Assembly (NCBI GenBank): GCA_965224325.1
Contig: CBDCYT010000003.1
Span: 186,001 to 250,000 of the forward strand
From: CBDCMJ01 sp965224325
GTDB taxonomy: Bacteria; Chloroflexota; Dehalococcoidia; Lucifugimonadales; UBA3495
Direction: 5' to 3'
Length of the DNA stretch: 64,000 nucleotides
Below the pieces are notes generated by a model. It saw only the letters and a program-made list of their open reading frames with translations. It had not been told where the DNA came from and searched no databases. Each line of letters begins with the position of its first letter. Position 1 is the first letter of the stretch. Positions 1 to 8,524 of this stretch are shown piece by piece. The translations under genes were made by a program, and so were the position numbers.

Positions 1-80
1 GGCTATAGCGAGATGTTGGGCCATGGAGTAAAATCCTCCCATCTCAGTCACCTATTAGACTATCTATTAGGGGGTCAGGC

Positions 81-1826
81 ATGCCCAAGTCAGATGTTGT
101 AAAACTGGAGACCAACTTAGCGGTGCCTATGCGGGATGGCGCCACGCTGTATGCCGACGTTTACCGTCCCGACGGGCCGGGACCGTTTCCTGTGATTCTG
201 CAGCGTACGCCCTACGATAAGTCCAACCAGCTCAGTACGGCTATGTTGGACCCCATGCAGGCCGCCATGCGCGGGTACGCCCTGGTGATCCAAGACACCA
301 GGGGCCGTTACACCTCCGAGGGCGAGTTTTATTGTTTCGGCGACGACATCAACGATGGGTACGACACCGTAGAGTGGGCCGCGGTCCAACCCTGGTCAAA
401 CGGCAAAGTGGGAATGTGCGGAACATCCTACGTGGGCGCTACCCAGTGGCTCAGCGCTATTACCCAGCCGCCCCACTTGACCACCATCGTGCCCAACCTT
501 ACCGCATCCAACTATCACGATGGGTGGACGTACCAGGGGGGCGCCTTCGAGCTTGGATTCAACGTCTCTTGGACCATGCTGATCTTGGCCCTGGCCAACT
601 TCGATAGTATCGAAGCCGGAAAAAGTGTGCCGGCCCAGAGCCGGCAGAAGCTGGCCGAGGCGGTGGACTCGATGGAGTCCGCTTTTCGCTCCGCTCCCCT
701 CAAGGAATTTCCCTACTTGAAGGGAGGTCTCGCCGACTATTTTTACGACTGGATAGCGCATCCGGACTACGACGATTACTGGAAGAAGCTCTGCATCGAG
801 GAGCGGCACTCAAGCGTTTCGGTCCCTGCGCTCAACATTGGAGGGTGGTATGACATCTTCCTGGGAGGGACTATCCGCAATTACCTGGGAATGCGGGAAA
901 AGGGATCGACCGAAGACGCCAAGAACGGCCAGAAACTTATCATTGGTCCCTGGCAGCATGCCGTCAGAGGGACTAGCCTGGTGGGGTCTCACTACTTCGG
1001 CCTGGCCGCCGACGCCCTGGCCCTGGACTTGGACGGGATTCATTTCCGTTGGTACGACTACTGGCTCAAGGGCATAGACAACGGGATCATGGACGACCCG
1101 CCGGTCCGCATCTTCGTCATGGGCGACAACGTGTGGCGCGACGAGCAGGAATGGCCATTAGCCCGCGCTATATCGACGGAGTATTATTTCCACAGCCAGG
1201 GAAAGGCTAACTCGTTGCATGGAAACGGCGTCCTGAGCGTCGACCTCCCATCAGGGGAGCCCTCGGACGTCTACCTGTACAACCCTGAAGACCCTGTCCC
1301 CACCAACGGCGGGGCACTATGCTGCAATCCCTATTTTGCCGCCAGCGGGGCTTTCGAGCAAAGAGAAGTGGAGGGCCGCCAGGACGTGCTGGTGTACACT
1401 ACGCCGCCCTTGGACCGCGAAGTAGAGGTAACGGGCCCCGTTACCGTCACGCTGTGGGCCGCGACCTCGGCGACGGACACCGATTTTACCGCCAAACTGG
1501 TTGACGTGTGCGAGGATGGCTGCGCCCGCAACCTCACGGACGGTATTATCCGGGCTCGGTACCGGGATTCCATGTCCTCGCCCAGCTTGCTAACGCCGGG
1601 AGACGTTTACCGCTACACGATAGATCTTTGGGCCACCAGCAACGTATTCAAGGCAGGCCATAGCATCAGGGTAGAGATATCCAGCAGCAATTTCCCACGT
1701 TTTGACCGTAACACCAATACTGGCTACACTATCGCGCAAGACACCACGTCCAAGCCGGCAATGCAGACCATCCTTCACGACGCTGAACACCCATCCCACA
1801 TCACTCTCCCCGTGGTACCCAGATAA
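81..1826 (+). CDS. CocE/NonD family alpha/beta hydrolase (X-Pro dipeptidyl-peptidase type)
   Basis: Complete 581-residue protein of the CocE/NonD and X-Pro dipeptidyl-peptidase S15 family, serine hydrolases acting on esters or acyl-peptides. The nucleophile elbow G-T-S-Y-V-G puts the catalytic Ser near residue 116; the GPWQHA segment near residue 291 supplies the likely catalytic His. The C-terminal part (after about residue 360) reads as the jelly-roll X-Pro domain, with VTGPVTVTLWA and an RVEISSSNFPRFDRN stretch typical of the family. Length matches the family. No signal peptide, so cytoplasmic. The ATG follows the GGGGGTC stretch. It stands alone, followed by a MITE. The true substrate cannot be told from sequence; cocaine esterase is only the family namesake. 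Confidence 0.88.
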   Translation: MPKSDVVKLETNLAVPMRDGATLYADVYRPDGPGPFPVILQRTPYDKSNQLSTAMLDPMQAAMRGYALVIQDTRGRYTSEGEFYCFGDDINDGYDTVEWAAVQPWSNGKVGMCGTSYVGATQWLSAITQPPHLTTIVPNLTASNYHDGWTYQGGAFELGFNVSWTMLILALANFDSIEAGKSVPAQSRQKLAEAVDSMESAFRSAPLKEFPYLKGGLADYFYDWIAHPDYDDYWKKLCIEERHSSVSVPALNIGGWYDIFLGGTIRNYLGMREKGSTEDAKNGQKLIIGPWQHAVRGTSLVGSHYFGLAADALALDLDGIHFRWYDYWLKGIDNGIMDDPPVRIFVMGDNVWRDEQEWPLARAISTEYYFHSQGKANSLHGNGVLSVDLPSGEPSDVYLYNPEDPVPTNGGALCCNPYFAASGAFEQREVEGRQDVLVYTTPPLDREVEVTGPVTVTLWAATSATDTDFTAKLVDVCEDGCARNLTDGIIRARYRDSMSSPSLLTPGDVYRYTIDLWATSNVFKAGHSIRVEISSSNFPRFDRNTNTGYTIAQDTTSKPAMQTILHDAEHPSHITLPVVPR

Positions 1827-1847
1827 GAGCCAGAAGACCCCAGAGGT

Positions 1848-2082
1848 GAGCCTGTCTCAGAAGTCTCCACTCACGATTTTGGGCGGACGCAACCTGACGG
1901 ATGACTATGATTAACCGCTTAGACAAGTATTGAATGCGGCTCAATAACCCGTCATTCCCGCGAAGCTTGTCCCCGACCCCCATTGGGGAGCGGGAATCCA
2001 GACTCAATAACCCGTCATTCCCGCGTAGGCGGGAATCCAGAAAGGTAGGATCCTGGAGGAGTCAGGTTTATGAGGCAAGCTC
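1848..2082 (+). mobile_element. MITE copy 1 (GAGC-type ends)
   Basis: 235-bp non-coding element with inverted ends GAGCCTGTCTCA (1848-1859) and TGAGGCAAGCTC (2071-2082), flanked by the direct repeat AGGT (1844-1847 and 2083-2086), a 4-bp target duplication. The interior holds two tandem units of a palindrome beginning CCCGTCATTCCCGCG and ending GGGAATCCAG. Two other copies are at 13851-14080 and 32528-32698. End sequence and 4-5 bp duplication fit the IS5 family, so mobilisation by an IS5-type transposase is inferred. No autonomous parent with these ends is in the window. Confidence 0.85.
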
Positions 2083-2121
2083 AGGTAGGGGCAAACTCTA
2101 CCCCGCAAGGACCGCCCTTCA

Positions 2122-2172
2122 ACGAATACCCGAGAATACCCGAAATACCGGGAATACCCGAAATACCGGCGT
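2122..2172 (+). repeat. Imperfect tandem AATACC repeats upstream of E1 alpha
   Basis: Five near-identical units of about 10 bp (AATACCCGA, AATACCGGG variants) lie between MITE copy 1 and the E1 alpha start, in the likely leader of the operon. They have a period near one helical turn. Whether they bind a regulator or are slippage debris is unknown. Confidence 0.6.
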
Positions 2173-2198
2173 AACGGCGATAGATAAAGGAGGACAGA

Positions 2199-3185
2199 AT
2201 GTTGGAACGGCCGATGCTTATGGAGATGCTGCGGCGAATGTTGCTCATCAGGCATTTCGAGGAGGCAGTCATTAGCCTTGTGGAACGGGCTGAGATAGTG
2301 GGCGCCGCTCACTCGTACATAGGCGAGGAAGCGGTGGCGGTGGGAGCATGCCTAGCACTCCGGGATGACGACTGGATGACGGGCAACCACCGGTCCCACG
2401 GCCATCCCATCGCCAAGGGCGGCGACGTTAACAGGGCCATGGCGGAGTTGTTGGGCAAGAGCACCGGGTTTTGCAAAGGCAAAGGCGGGTCAATGCACTT
2501 GGCCGACTTTAGCATAGGCATTCTTGGAGAGTCCGGCATTCTGGGCTCATCCATTCCCACTGCGGTCGGGGCAGCCCTGGGCAGCAAGTTGCAGGGCAAC
2601 GACCGCGTAGCGGTGCCCTTCTTCGGTGACGGCGCCAGTAACGAAGGGGCCTTCCACGAGTCGGTCAATCTGGCCGCGGTTTGGAAGCTGCCCGTCGTCT
2701 TTTTGTGCGAAAACAATCAGTATGCCGTTACCAGCAGCTTCAAGGACATGGTGGCTTCGGACAATATCTCCGACCGGTCCGCCGCCTATAACATACCCGG
2801 AGTTCTGGTGGACGGGCAGGACGTGATCGCCATGTACGAGGCCGTCTCCGAGGCTGTAGCCAGGGCCCGGGCCGGCCAGGGCCCGTCCCTCATCGAAGGA
2901 CGCACCTACCGCTACTATGACCACTCCTTGGGATTAGGGCGCATTGTCAGGGACTCTTACCGGGATGACGAAGAAGTGGAGCAGTGGAAGGAGAGAGACC
3001 CCATCCTCATCCACAAGCAGCGCCTGCTGGAGCAAGGCATCGCTACCCAGGAGGAGATCGACCAAATGGAGAGCGCGGTCAAGCAGCAAATCGAGGACGC
3101 CGTCACCTTTGCCCGCGAGAGTCCCTACCCCGATCCCTCCGAGTTGTTCGAAGACATGTTCGCGGATGCCATCGCCTTGGAATAA
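2199..3185 (+). CDS. 2-oxoacid dehydrogenase E1 component, alpha subunit (pyruvate or acetoin type)
   Basis: 328-residue thiamine-diphosphate-dependent E1 alpha. With E1 beta it decarboxylates a 2-oxoacid (or cleaves acetoin) and acylates the E2 lipoyl group. The ThDP motif GDGASNEG...ENNQ spans about residues 142-172, with the GNHRSHGHPIAKGG and GKGGSMH active-site stretches ahead of it. Length and lack of an N-terminal extension match AcoA/PdhA of Gram-positives. The start is set by AAAGGAGGAC ahead of the ATG. It leads an E1 alpha, E1 beta, E2 series; no E3 (dihydrolipoamide dehydrogenase) is in the window. Pyruvate and acetoin specificities are not separable by eye. Confidence 0.9.
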   Translation: MLERPMLMEMLRRMLLIRHFEEAVISLVERAEIVGAAHSYIGEEAVAVGACLALRDDDWMTGNHRSHGHPIAKGGDVNRAMAELLGKSTGFCKGKGGSMHLADFSIGILGESGILGSSIPTAVGAALGSKLQGNDRVAVPFFGDGASNEGAFHESVNLAAVWKLPVVFLCENNQYAVTSSFKDMVASDNISDRSAAYNIPGVLVDGQDVIAMYEAVSEAVARARAGQGPSLIEGRTYRYYDHSLGLGRIVRDSYRDDEEVEQWKERDPILIHKQRLLEQGIATQEEIDQMESAVKQQIEDAVTFARESPYPDPSELFEDMFADAIALE

Positions 3186-3301
3186 CCCGCCTGGTTCTGG
3201 GTTGCCCAGAGTAACCGGCCCGTGGCATCTGCCCAGCGAACCTAAGAATAGGCCAAGAAGGCGGCGACAACGGACCTTATGTTGACCGAGGAGGCCGGGT
3301 A

Positions 3302-4288
3302 ATGACACAAACCGAGACCCAAACACGCAATATTACGTTGACTCAGGCGCTCAACGAGGCCATGCGCGAAGAGATGCGTCGGGATGAACGGGTATTCCTC
3401 ATGGGGGAGGACATCCAAAGCGGCGTATACGGGGCTTCCGGCGGCCTGTTCACCGAGTTCGGCGGAGAGCGGGTGCGAGATTGCCCGCTTTCGGAGAACG
3501 CCTTCATGGGCGCGGCCGTAGGCGCCGCCGCCGTGGGGATGCGTCCTATCGTCGAGAGCGCGTTCTGCTTCATGTGGGTGGCCATGGACTCGTTGATAAG
3601 TCAAGCTGCCAAAATGCGCTACATGTTCGGCGGGCAGGTTGACCTGCCCATCGTCTACCGTGCTTCCATGTACTACGGAGGCAGCATGGCGGCCCACCAT
3701 TCGGACCGGTCCTACCCCGTGTTCATGCACATTCCCGGCTTCAAAGTCGTTTTTCCCAGCGACGCTTACGACGCTAAAGCGCTCCTAAAGGCATCGATTC
3801 GGGAGAACGATCCGATAATCTTTTGTGAAGACCGCACGGTTCTGGGCGCCAGGGCCCACGTGCCCGAGGACGATTACTCCATACCGCTGGGCGTCGCCAA
3901 CGTCAAACGAGAGGGTACCGACGCCACCATCGTGGCCATAGGCGGCATGGTTCCACGTGCGATGACAGCCGCGGAAACCCTGGAACAGGAAGGAATCTCA
4001 ACCGAGGTGGTGGATCCCCGGACTTTGGTGCCGCTGGACAAAGAGACTATCCTCAAGTCAGTGGCCAAAACCGGCCGGTTGGTGGTGGTGGACATGGCCC
4101 ATAAGACCTGCAGCGCCGCCAGCGAAATTGCCTCAATCGTGGCAATGGAAGGCTTCTGGGACTTGCAGGCCCCCATCCAACGTTTGGGCACCGTCAACGT
4201 CCACATTCCATTCAGTCCGGCGCTGGAACCCTTGTGCTATCCCACCGCAGAATCTATTGCCGAGGCGGTGCGCACGACCCTGCGATAG
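3302..4288 (+). CDS. 2-oxoacid dehydrogenase E1 component, beta subunit
   Basis: 328-residue E1 beta partner of the preceding gene, starting 116 bp after it behind a GACCGAGGAGGCCGGGTA leader. It shows the family N-terminus (TLTQALNEAMREEMRRDERVF), the MGEDI active-site segment, and a C-terminal transketolase-like domain with VDPRTLVPLDKETI, which contributes to cofactor and E2 binding. It forms an alpha2beta2 E1 with its neighbour. AcoB and PdhB are both compatible. Confidence 0.9.
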   Translation: MTQTETQTRNITLTQALNEAMREEMRRDERVFLMGEDIQSGVYGASGGLFTEFGGERVRDCPLSENAFMGAAVGAAAVGMRPIVESAFCFMWVAMDSLISQAAKMRYMFGGQVDLPIVYRASMYYGGSMAAHHSDRSYPVFMHIPGFKVVFPSDAYDAKALLKASIRENDPIIFCEDRTVLGARAHVPEDDYSIPLGVANVKREGTDATIVAIGGMVPRAMTAAETLEQEGISTEVVDPRTLVPLDKETILKSVAKTGRLVVVDMAHKTCSAASEIASIVAMEGFWDLQAPIQRLGTVNVHIPFSPALEPLCYPTAESIAEAVRTTLR

Positions 4289-4464
4289 GCGCCCCCTTGG
4301 TTGGCGTCGGCGAGGTCGGCGGCTCCGGTCCCCAGTCCCAGGGGTAAAAAGCCTAGCGTGGAATCCGCGCGGCGGGGCGTACGCCGCTGAAATCCTACCC
4401 GAGACGGCCGAAAGGACCCAACCGGGGCGGCCCTTTTGTAAGTCCCGTGGGCCACACAGCCCCC

Positions 4465-4590
4465 CCGCTGGCCGTCATAGGACCGACGCCACCGGAGCGC
4501 AACATCGCCCGGGCTGGCCTTTACAGGACCGGCGCCACCGGAGCGCAACACAGTCTCGGCCAGCTGCCATAGAACCGGCGCCAAAGATAA
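4465..4590 (+). repeat. Three 46-bp tandem repeats inside the 2-oxoacid dehydrogenase operon
   Basis: The 392-bp gap between E1 beta and E2 holds tandem units of 46 bp. The core GACCGGCGCCACCGGAGCGC starts near 4480 and 4526, and a shortened third unit GAACCGGCGCCA starts near 4572. Neighbouring GCTGGCC pieces repeat in step. No convincing gene lies in the gap. It could be a processing or pause element, or neutral expansion. Confidence 0.7.
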
Positions 4591-4680
4591 TGAGGCTTGT
4601 TCCGATGGAACACTTTAAGTCTATGGACCTTGAGCCAACGACAAACCCCAGCCGCGAAAACGGGACCTGAGGAGGCGGGC

Positions 4681-6018
4681 ATGGCTTCTGAGATCGTGCT
4701 TCCCCAATGGGGGATGGAGATGCAGGACGGCATCATCATCAAGTGGCTGAAGAATGAGGGAGACACCGTTCAAGAAGGGGAGCCATTGGTTGAGGTGGAG
4801 ACCGCCAAGCTTCAAACGGAGTTGGAATCCACGGTCTCGGGCATCGTCAGCCACATCGTTGCGCAGGAAGGGGAGATTGTGCCCATTCGAGGCGTCCTGT
4901 GCGTGATTTCTGCTCCCGGCGAGGAGGTTGCCCGGCCCGCTGCGGCTCCGGCGAGAGCCGGCGCTGCGGCCCCGGCCTCTTCGAGTCCCCCCCAACCTCT
5001 TACCGGGCAAAACGCCGCCATCGCAGACCAGTCTCCTCCATCCCAAGGCGGTGTACAGGTGGTTCCCGCGGCCCGTAGGCTAGCCCAGGAAAAAGGCGTC
5101 GACCTATCTCTAGTGCGGGGCAGCGGCCCTCGGGGCAGGGTCTTGATTGCCGACGTCGAGCAGGCCATCCAGGACCAAAGGCAGGCGGCCGCCGCACCCA
5201 AAGTACAGGTTGTGCCCGCCGCGCGGCGCTTGGCCCAGCAGCACAGCATCAACTTGGACTTGGTGCGGGGCAGCGGCCCTGAGGGCAGGATTCTGGTGGA
5301 AGACGTGGCGAAGGCGGTCCAGACGGATGGTCCAGATGCGCCTCAGACAGTGTCAATCAGCGGTATTCGCCGCACTATTGCCACCCGAATGTTGCAGAGC
5401 TTGCAGACCATGGCCCAAGTTACCCTCACCACGGAGGCCAACGTGGGCGAAGCTGAGACCCTGCGGCGAGCCCTTTCCCGCCATCAAGTTGAGGGTAACA
5501 TCAGCCCGTTGCAGCTGGTAATCAAGGCCACGGCCCTTGCCTTGAAAGATCATCCACGCATGAACGCTCTTCAGACCGAGGACCAGGTCCAGCTTATGGA
5601 AGGAGTAAACATAGGTGTCGCGGTGGCCCTAACTGAGGGACTGATTACCCCCGTAATCCGTAACGCCGATGCCAAGAGTCTCTCGGAGTTGGCCCGGGAA
5701 GGCAGGGAATTGGCAGCCAAAACCCGAGAGGGCACGGCCAAGCTGGAGGACGTTACAGGGGGCACGTTTACCATCACCAATCTGGGGGCTCACGAGATTG
5801 ACGCCTTCACGCCCATAATCAATCCGCCGCAAGTGGGAATACTGGGCATAGGGCGGGTGGTGGAAAAGCCCATTATTGACCAGGGTCAAGTGGCCAAGGG
5901 TTTCATGATGTACTTGAGCCTCACCTTCGACCACCGCGTGGTGGACGGCGCCCCCGCGGCCGATTTTCTCCAGTCCGTGAAAAAGCGCCTGGAAGACCCT
6001 TGGTGGATGGTGGCGTGA
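4681..6018 (+). CDS. Dihydrolipoamide acyltransferase (E2) with two peripheral subunit-binding domains
   Basis: 445-residue E2 core, acyltransferase of the 2-oxoacid dehydrogenase complex. The ATG at 4681 is chosen because AGGAGG sits five bases before it; an in-frame ATG at 4597 would add an unrelated tail. One lipoyl domain occupies residues 1-75 with the lipoylated Lys in E-T-A-K-L (about residue 43). A Pro/Ala linker follows, then two consecutive E3/E1-binding domains (about 127-165 and 177-215), each beginning VVPAARRLAQ and carrying L-V-R-G-S-G-P-x-G-R. The catalytic domain ends with HRVVDG (His near residue 418). One binding domain is normal; duplication is unusual. Confidence 0.9.
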   Translation: MASEIVLPQWGMEMQDGIIIKWLKNEGDTVQEGEPLVEVETAKLQTELESTVSGIVSHIVAQEGEIVPIRGVLCVISAPGEEVARPAAAPARAGAAAPASSSPPQPLTGQNAAIADQSPPSQGGVQVVPAARRLAQEKGVDLSLVRGSGPRGRVLIADVEQAIQDQRQAAAAPKVQVVPAARRLAQQHSINLDLVRGSGPEGRILVEDVAKAVQTDGPDAPQTVSISGIRRTIATRMLQSLQTMAQVTLTTEANVGEAETLRRALSRHQVEGNISPLQLVIKATALALKDHPRMNALQTEDQVQLMEGVNIGVAVALTEGLITPVIRNADAKSLSELAREGRELAAKTREGTAKLEDVTGGTFTITNLGAHEIDAFTPIINPPQVGILGIGRVVEKPIIDQGQVAKGFMMYLSLTFDHRVVDGAPAADFLQSVKKRLEDPWWMVA

Positions 6019-6188
6019 CGCTACCGGTCTGGACGGTAGCGGCCTGAATTGGGGAACGGCCACTCGGCCGGCTTTGTCACCACTGTGGTCTATCTCTACG
6101 ATTTGGCGCCCGGTCCAACTTAAAAGCAGCGCCGTACGCCGCCCTACGCCCCGCCGTAAATGGCCATGCCCGCGGTCTCACTCGGAGG

Positions 6189-7097
6189 TCACTCCGTTCT
6201 CCTTACTGCGTGGCCTCCAAACCGGTTGCGCAGCGCCACCAGCAGCCTGGCTCCAAGGGGTTCCTCCTGGCGAGACCTGAAGCGCGCCTGGAGCGAGAGG
6301 GTGATGACCGGGGTTGGCACGGCCAGATCTATCGCTTCTTGGGCCATCCAACGGCCTTCGCCGGAGTCCTCCACGTAGGCCTGCAGGTTCTCCAACTTGG
6401 GGTCGTCCTCGAGGGCAGAGGCGGCCAACTCCAGCAGCCGGGAGCGCACCAGGCTGCCGTGGCGCCAACCGCCCGCTATCTGACCCAGGTCTAGGTTGAA
6501 CTCCTCCTTGGCTGCCATTATTTCAAAGCCCTCGGCGTAAGCCTGCATCAGGCCGTATTCGATGCCGTTGTGCACCATCTTCACGAAATGGCCGGCGCCG
6601 GTGGGCCCCACGTGGCTGAGCCCTTGGTCTTGTCCGGGAGACAGGGTCTGGAAAATGGGCTTCAAGCGCTCGTAGGTGTCTTTCCTACCGCCGATCATCA
6701 GGGCGTAACCTTGGGTCAGCCCCCAGATGCCGCCGCTGGTGCCAACGTCCATAAAGTCGATGTCAAACGCCGCCAGCTTCTCGCCCCGGCGCATGGTGTC
6801 CTTGTAGTTGGAGTTGCCGCCGTCCAAGATCGTGCCTCCAGGCGACAGCAGGGGGATCAGATCGTCAATCGTGTTTTCGGTGGCCGGCCCCGCCGGAAGC
6901 ATTACCCAAACGGACTTGGGCCGAGACAGTTGTTCCAGCAGGTGCTCCAGCGAGGAAGAACCCACAGCCCCTTGGGCTTGGCTGGCGCTGACCGCATCGG
7001 GGCTTTGGTCGTAGGTCACCACCCGGTGCCCGCCCTTGAGGAGGCGTTGCGCCATGTTGCCGCCCATGCGCCCTAGGCCCACCATACCGATCTCCAT
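6189..7097 (-). CDS. gnd: 6-phosphogluconate dehydrogenase, decarboxylating, short NAD-type
   Basis: 302-residue oxidoreductase that converts 6-phosphogluconate to ribulose 5-phosphate and CO2. The N-terminus carries the Rossmann motif GLGRMGGN, followed by LDGGNSNYKDT, the VGTSGGIWGL substrate loop and the catalytic GAGHFVKMVHNGIEYG segment (Lys and His/Asn of the 6PGDH family). About 300 residues is the length of the YqeC/GntZ-like class rather than the 470-residue enzyme. It is convergent with E2 and followed upstream (same strand) by a DUF2090 protein and Tal-Pgi, so the three look like a carbohydrate/pentose-phosphate group. Confidence 0.9.
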   Translation of the reverse strand: MEIGMVGLGRMGGNMAQRLLKGGHRVVTYDQSPDAVSASQAQGAVGSSSLEHLLEQLSRPKSVWVMLPAGPATENTIDDLIPLLSPGGTILDGGNSNYKDTMRRGEKLAAFDIDFMDVGTSGGIWGLTQGYALMIGGRKDTYERLKPIFQTLSPGQDQGLSHVGPTGAGHFVKMVHNGIEYGLMQAYAEGFEIMAAKEEFNLDLGQIAGGWRHGSLVRSRLLELAASALEDDPKLENLQAYVEDSGEGRWMAQEAIDLAVPTPVITLSLQARFRSRQEEPLGARLLVALRNRFGGHAVRRTE

Positions 7098-7201
7098 GTC
7101 GACTCTCTCTTTCTAACCGGCCTTATGACGGCTCAAATTCATGGGTCAAACTGTGCGCCGGCCATTCCCCGGCCATTCTTAAGATGCGCGGCCGCCGAAC
7201 C

Positions 7202-8140
7202 TTAACCGGTGCGGGCGGCGGCCCGGGCATCGACGAAGAGCTGGTACAACCCTTGATAAGTCCCCGCTATGCGCGTCACCGCTTCGGAACGGGGAATGGA
7301 CTCATTTTTTAGCTCCATCAGGGGATTCCAGAATACGGTCCGTCCCACCGCAAACCCAATTACTCCTTCGGTTTGGGCTCCAACGGACAACCAGCCGCGT
7401 ACCCGGCTTTCGTCTTCCCCTCGCCCGAGGACAATGATCCCGACTCCATCGCGCCCTTCGGCGCGTGTTTGAGCCACTACGTTTTTGGCGTCTTCGGGGT
7501 CATCCACCCCCTCCAACTTCCATACGTCAGGCTCGATATTGGCATCTTGGAGTTCCTGAATGGCGCGAACTGTCAACTGAGGCCGGACCTCCGCGTCGTA
7601 ACGGTGGGGGTCTTGGTCCACCGCAGATATCTGGTCTTGGGTGGCTGGCACCAGCAGCTCGAACATAAACTTATAGCCCTCTGAATGAGTGTGTTGAGAC
7701 AGGAGTTCCAGTCGCTGCCGCTGGTTCTCGTTAACCCGAGAGTCGCCGCCGGGATTGTAGCGCACCAGGACTTTGGCGAAGGTAGGCGAGGCATCCCGCA
7801 GGTGGGAACCGAATTCATCGCCGTACTCGAAGTCGAACTCCGCCTGCCCGCTCTTCTCCACCGACGTGCAGGTCGTGATGCCCTTCTGGTTGGCGTCGGC
7901 CAGCAATTCTCCGCCGTACTTCTGGTCCACTAATATGGCCGCCGTCTCGACGGGTACGCCCTGGTCTAAGGCCAGGAGAAACCCGTCGTAGATAACCTGC
8001 TTATATGCGGCTAGCTGCGCCACTTCCTGAGGGTCCGCATCCCGGCCTCGAATGCCCAGCAGCCCGGCCTCGAAGGAACTCCTATGGTCGAAGGGCAGTA
8101 TGAAGAGATTTTTGTGGTAGCCTGGGCTCGAAACCTTCAT
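7202..8140 (-). CDS. DUF2090 aldolase-like protein
   Basis: 312-residue protein matching the DUF2090 domain, which occurs alone or fused behind IolC and is annotated as 2-deoxy-5-keto-gluconate 6-phosphate aldolase-like. Recognisable stretches are the N-terminal LFILPFDHRSSF, ILVDQKYGG, KFMFELLVPAT and WKLEG, consistent with a class I aldolase TIM barrel. It lies between gnd and the Tal-Pgi gene on the same strand, so a sugar-phosphate aldolase role is inferred. Substrate is unknown. Confidence 0.75.
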   Translation of the reverse strand: MKVSSPGYHKNLFILPFDHRSSFEAGLLGIRGRDADPQEVAQLAAYKQVIYDGFLLALDQGVPVETAAILVDQKYGGELLADANQKGITTCTSVEKSGQAEFDFEYGDEFGSHLRDASPTFAKVLVRYNPGGDSRVNENQRQRLELLSQHTHSEGYKFMFELLVPATQDQISAVDQDPHRYDAEVRPQLTVRAIQELQDANIEPDVWKLEGVDDPEDAKNVVAQTRAEGRDGVGIIVLGRGEDESRVRGWLSVGAQTEGVIGFAVGRTVFWNPLMELKNESIPRSEAVTRIAGTYQGLYQLFVDARAAARTG

Positions 8141-8524
8141 GGGTGTTACCCCCTTTGAAATTTGCTATGGGATTCGTCTTTTCTGTGAGAGTCCCGTCCG
8201 CTCACACCGTGCGGCGCGCTCGCCTGCGTTCTCCTACTGAGATTCCGCCAGAGATTCCGGCGCCGGTCTCTCGGGGGCGATGGAACGGATTGCCGGCGTA
8301 AGGCCGTTGGCTAAGGCGGAGAACCCGAGGTCCTGCCTCCCGCGTGCCCGAAGACTCCAGCGCCCCAAAACGCTCCTCTGCTCGTGGCAGAGAAGGATGC
8401 AGGGAAGGATAAGGATTCAGGGCTTCCCCGAGCCGCGCCCCGAGGCCTGGAGGCAACGCGCGGAAATGGTTGATTGGCTACAACGAGTGTATCCTTTTGG
8501 GCGAGTGTACGCTTTCTGGCCAAT

